DNA of 64,000 bases from Cellulomonas soli. Its GTDB lineage: Bacteria > Actinomycetota > Actinomycetes > Actinomycetales > Cellulomonadaceae. How positions within the stretch are numbered: position 1 is the stretch's first letter; every line of letters starts with the position of its first letter. The notes under the pieces were generated by a model that was not told the origin of the DNA, ran no database searches, and saw only the letters and a program-made list of their open reading frames with translations. This document shows positions 61,993 through 64,000 of the stretch, in pieces. The DNA lies in NCBI RefSeq assembly GCF_013409305.1, contig NZ_JACBZJ010000001.1:2294001-2358000 (forward strand), in the 5' to 3' direction. A program made the position numbers and the translations under genes.

Positions 61993-61998
61993 TAGAAT
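61993..61998 (+). promoter_or_regulatory. -10 element, leaderless lysS
   Basis: TAGAAT lies 6 bp before the lysS GTG at 62005. This is the clearest -10 in the window and there is no ribosome-binding site. Confidence 0.6.
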
Positions 61999-62004
61999 CG
62001 CCCG

Positions 62005-63570
62005 GTGAGCCAGACGCCGCAGACGCCCACCCCGACCGCCGCAACGAACGGCGCCACGTCCGGCGCTTCGTTCGGCGCGGACCAGGACGACGCCCCCGAG
62101 CAGATCCGCGTCCGCCGCGAGAAGCGGGAGCGGATGCTGGCCGAGGGCGTGGAGGCGTACCCGGTCTCGGTGCCGCGCACGCACACGATCGCGGCGGTCC
62201 GTGCCGCGCACCCCGACCTGGAGCCGGGCGCCGAGACGGACGACGAGGTCGGCGTCGCCGGTCGGGTGGTCTTCCTGCGCAACACCGGCAAGCTGTGCTT
62301 CGCGACGCTGCAGGACGGCGAGGGCAACCGCCTGCAGGCCATGCTGAGCCTGGCCGAGGTCGGCGAGGAGCGGCTGACGGCGTTCAAGGCCGACATCGAC
62401 CTGGGCGACCACCTGTTCGTGCACGGTCGCGTGATCTGCTCCAAGCGCGGCGAGCTGTCGGTGTTCGCCGACGCGTGGCAGTTGGCCGCGAAGGCCATCC
62501 GTCCGCTGCCGAACCTGTACGAGGGCACGGAGATGTCCGAGGAGGCGCGGGTCCGCCAGCGCTACGTCGACCTGATCGTCCGCCAGCAGGCGCGTGACAA
62601 CGTGCGGCTGCGCGCCGAGGTGGTGCGTTCGTTGCGCGAGAACTTCCACCGTCGCGGATATCTGGAGGTCGAGACCCCGATGCTGCAGACGCAGCCCGGT
62701 GGTGCCTCGGCGCGGCCCTTTGTCACGCACATGAATGCCTTCGACATCGACCTGTACATGCGTATCGCCCCGGAGCTGTTCCTCAAGCGCGCGGTGGTCG
62801 GCGGTATCGAGCGTGTCTTCGAGATCAACCGCAACTTCCGCAACGAGGGCGCCGATTCCACGCACTCGCCGGAGTTCGCGATGCTGGAGGCCTACGAGGC
62901 CTACGGCGACTACGACACGATGGCCGCGCTCACGCAGGACCTCGTGCAGACCGCCGCGATGGACGCCCTCGGCACCACGCTCGTGACCTTGCCGCACGGC
63001 GAGGAGTACGAGCTGGGCGGGCAGTGGACGCAGCTGTCGATGTACGACTCGCTGTCGGGCGCCCTGGGTGAGGAGATCACCCCGGGGACGACCGTGGCGC
63101 AGCTGAAGGCGATCGCCGAGCGGCTCGAGGTCGAGGTCGACCAGCGTCGGATCAGCCACGGCAAGCTGGTCGAGAACCTGTGGGAGCACCTGGTCGGGGA
63201 CGGCCTGCACGCGCCGACGTTCGTGCGCGACTTCCCGGTCGAGACCAGCCCCCTCACGCGTGACCACCGCAGCAAGCCGGGCATCGTGGAGAAGTGGGAC
63301 CTGTACGTGCGCGGCTTCGAGCTCGCGACCGCGTACTCCGAGCTCGTGGACCCGGTGGTGCAGCGTCAGCGGTTCGAGGCCCAGGCGGTCCTCGCCGCGG
63401 CGGGTGACGACGAGGCGATGCCGCTCGACGAGGACTTCCTGGCCGCGGTCGAGTACGCGATGCCGCCGTCGGGCGGGCTGGGCATGGGTCTGGATCGTCT
63501 GCTCATGGCGCTGACCGGGCTGGGGATCCGCGACACGATCCTGTTCCCGCTCGTGAAGCCGCAGGCGTGA
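62005..63570 (+). CDS. lysS: lysyl-tRNA synthetase, class II
   Basis: This 521-residue protein has an OB-fold anticodon domain with V-A-G-R-V-V-F-L-R near 85, class II motif 1 around [15 protein letters not shown], motif 2 with [11 protein letters not shown], and motif 3 G-L-G-M-G-L-D-R-L. The first 30 residues are a Thr/Pro-rich extension. It charges tRNA-Lys. Its promoter is leaderless; it is followed 16 bp later by a small membrane-protein gene and then lsr2, a common actinobacterial order. Confidence 0.97.
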   Translation: MSQTPQTPTPTAATNGATSGASFGADQDDAPEQIRVRREKRERMLAEGVEAYPVSVPRTHTIAAVRAAHPDLEPGAETDDEVGVAGRVVFLRNTGKLCFATLQDGEGNRLQAMLSLAEVGEERLTAFKADIDLGDHLFVHGRVICSKRGELSVFADAWQLAAKAIRPLPNLYEGTEMSEEARVRQRYVDLIVRQQARDNVRLRAEVVRSLRENFHRRGYLEVETPMLQTQPGGASARPFVTHMNAFDIDLYMRIAPELFLKRAVVGGIERVFEINRNFRNEGADSTHSPEFAMLEAYEAYGDYDTMAALTQDLVQTAAMDALGTTLVTLPHGEEYELGGQWTQLSMYDSLSGALGEEITPGTTVAQLKAIAERLEVEVDQRRISHGKLVENLWEHLVGDGLHAPTFVRDFPVETSPLTRDHRSKPGIVEKWDLYVRGFELATAYSELVDPVVQRQRFEAQAVLAAAGDDEAMPLDEDFLAAVEYAMPPSGGLGMGLDRLLMALTGLGIRDTILFPLVKPQA

Positions 63571-63586
63571 GCGCAGGGGAGTCGTC

Positions 63587-63781
63587 ATGAGCGGATGGGG
63601 TGCGGCGCTCGCCGCGGTGCTGCCGTCGATCGGTGTGGGGCTGCTGTTCTGGTATGCCATGCGCGCGGTCGTGAATGCGGACCGCACGGAACGGGCGGCC
63701 CTGGCCCGAATGGACGCCGCCGAGCGTGAGCAGGCTGCCGCGTCAGGCCGTGACGACTCTGTGAAGAATTCTGATTCCTGA
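63587..63781 (+). CDS. small single-pass membrane protein between lysS and lsr2
   Basis: This 64-residue protein has one membrane helix (about 5-26: A-L-A-A-V-L-P-S-I-G-V-G-L-L-F-W-Y) and a charged helical tail rich in Arg, Glu and Ala. AGGGGAG lies upstream of the ATG at 63587. Similar small proteins occur in this position in related genomes; the function is unknown. Confidence 0.75.
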   Translation: MSGWGAALAAVLPSIGVGLLFWYAMRAVVNADRTERAALARMDAAEREQAAASGRDDSVKNSDS

Positions 63782-63790
63782 CATGTCGGA

Positions 63791-63819
63791 TTGACGGCCC
63801 GCCGGGCCGGTGCAATGCT
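63791..63819 (+). promoter_or_regulatory. candidate lsr2 promoter
   Basis: TTGACG (63791-63796), a 17-bp spacer and AATGCT (63814-63819), ending 48 bp before the lsr2 ATG. The 17-bp spacer and near-consensus -35 fit a sigma-70-type promoter. Confidence 0.5.
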
Positions 63820-63867
63820 GTGCGCCGTCACCACATTCTTGATTCCCCCCGACAATCGGAGCCGACA

Positions 63868-64000
63868 ATGGCGCAGAAGGTCCAGGTCCTGCTGGTCGAT
63901 GACATCGACGGAGGCGCTGCGGACGAGACCGTGTCGTTCGCCCTCGACGGCATCACGTACGAGATCGACCTGACGGACGAGCACGCCACCGCGTTGCGCG
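63868..64000 (+). CDS. lsr2: Lsr2 nucleoid-associated protein, 3' end outside the window
   Basis: The frame starts at ATG 63868 with MAQKVQVLLVDDIDGG and is open to the window end (44 codons visible). The start, the D-D-x-D-G-G-x-A-D-E-T-V-x-F dimerisation strand and G-x-x-Y-E-I-D-L match Lsr2, the H-NS-like xenogeneic silencer of actinobacteria that binds AT-rich DNA. ATCGGAG precedes the ATG. The DNA-binding C-terminal half is not in the window. Confidence 0.95.
   Translation, partial: MAQKVQVLLVDDIDGGAADETVSFALDGITYEIDLTDEHATALR

Noticed and set aside
59688..62528. Long minus-strand frame over nadB-nadC-lysS
   Set aside because: Shadow of three well-recognised genes; composition is not protein-like.

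Overview
The window is a stretch of a high-GC actinobacterial chromosome. GTG starts, GTGA/ATGA stop-start overlaps, leaderless starts and the order ppa / dacB / Zn-protease / tilS / hpt / ftsH / folE / folP / folBK / DUF3180 / PH / PH / DUF2520 / panC / panD / nadB / nadC / lysS / lsr2 point to Micrococcales, most likely Cellulomonas or a close relative. The genus is inferred from gene order and family resemblance, not from a search. I saw no tRNA, rRNA, CRISPR array or phage genes.

Region 1 (1-16.5 kb) is accessory. Two WXG/ESX-type loci flank a benzoate-type transporter (benE) and a large FAD/Fe-S lactate-dehydrogenase-like enzyme. The second locus (6.0-11.8 kb) has the layout of a contact-dependent polymorphic toxin. 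It holds two divergent sets of small WXG partners, a 575-residue WXG-headed protein, a tandem-duplicated immunity-like protein, a gene sharing a module with the toxin C-terminus, and an apparent orphan toxin-protein fragment. After it come two flavin-barrel paralogues, a methyltransferase, a FetB-like permease, a thiamine-binding protein and a RAMA-domain protein.

Region 2 (16.5-22.4 kb, leftward) carries metY and metX followed by an MDR oxidoreductase and two other enzymes. The metY leader has a short leaderless ORF with two Cys codons (MSCRRMCR), an attenuator-like hairpin and a repeated GATGAGAC operator candidate.

Region 3 (22.4-41.6 kb) is the most unusual part. A lytic transglycosylase / PASTA-kinase operon is followed by pstC-pstA, a C-terminally membrane-anchored PstS, an 864-residue PBP-like membrane protein and a sortase-fold protein whose catalytic His, Cys and Arg all appear to be replaced. 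Next come a second PstS-like protein, two pairs of WxL-like surface protein plus DUF916-type (WxL-interacting) protein, and finally pstB, about 13 kb away from pstCA. Direct repeats resembling actinobacterial PHO boxes (GTTCACC units, 11-bp or 22-bp phase) precede the kinase operon, pstC, the second PstS and at least one DUF916 gene. I read this as a phosphate-starvation-controlled cell-surface assembly joined to a Pst transporter. The role is inference; the parts are visible in the sequence.

Region 4 (41.6-64 kb) is core housekeeping: an NlpC/P60 hydrolase, pyrophosphatase, PBP4-type DacB, tRNA-Ile lysidine synthetase, Hpt, FtsH, then folate, pantothenate and NAD biosynthesis in one long rightward cluster. 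It ends with lysS, a small membrane protein and the 5' part of lsr2. Oddities here are a FolB-FolK fusion with a very long linker and tandem-repeat tails or insertions in FolP and TilS.
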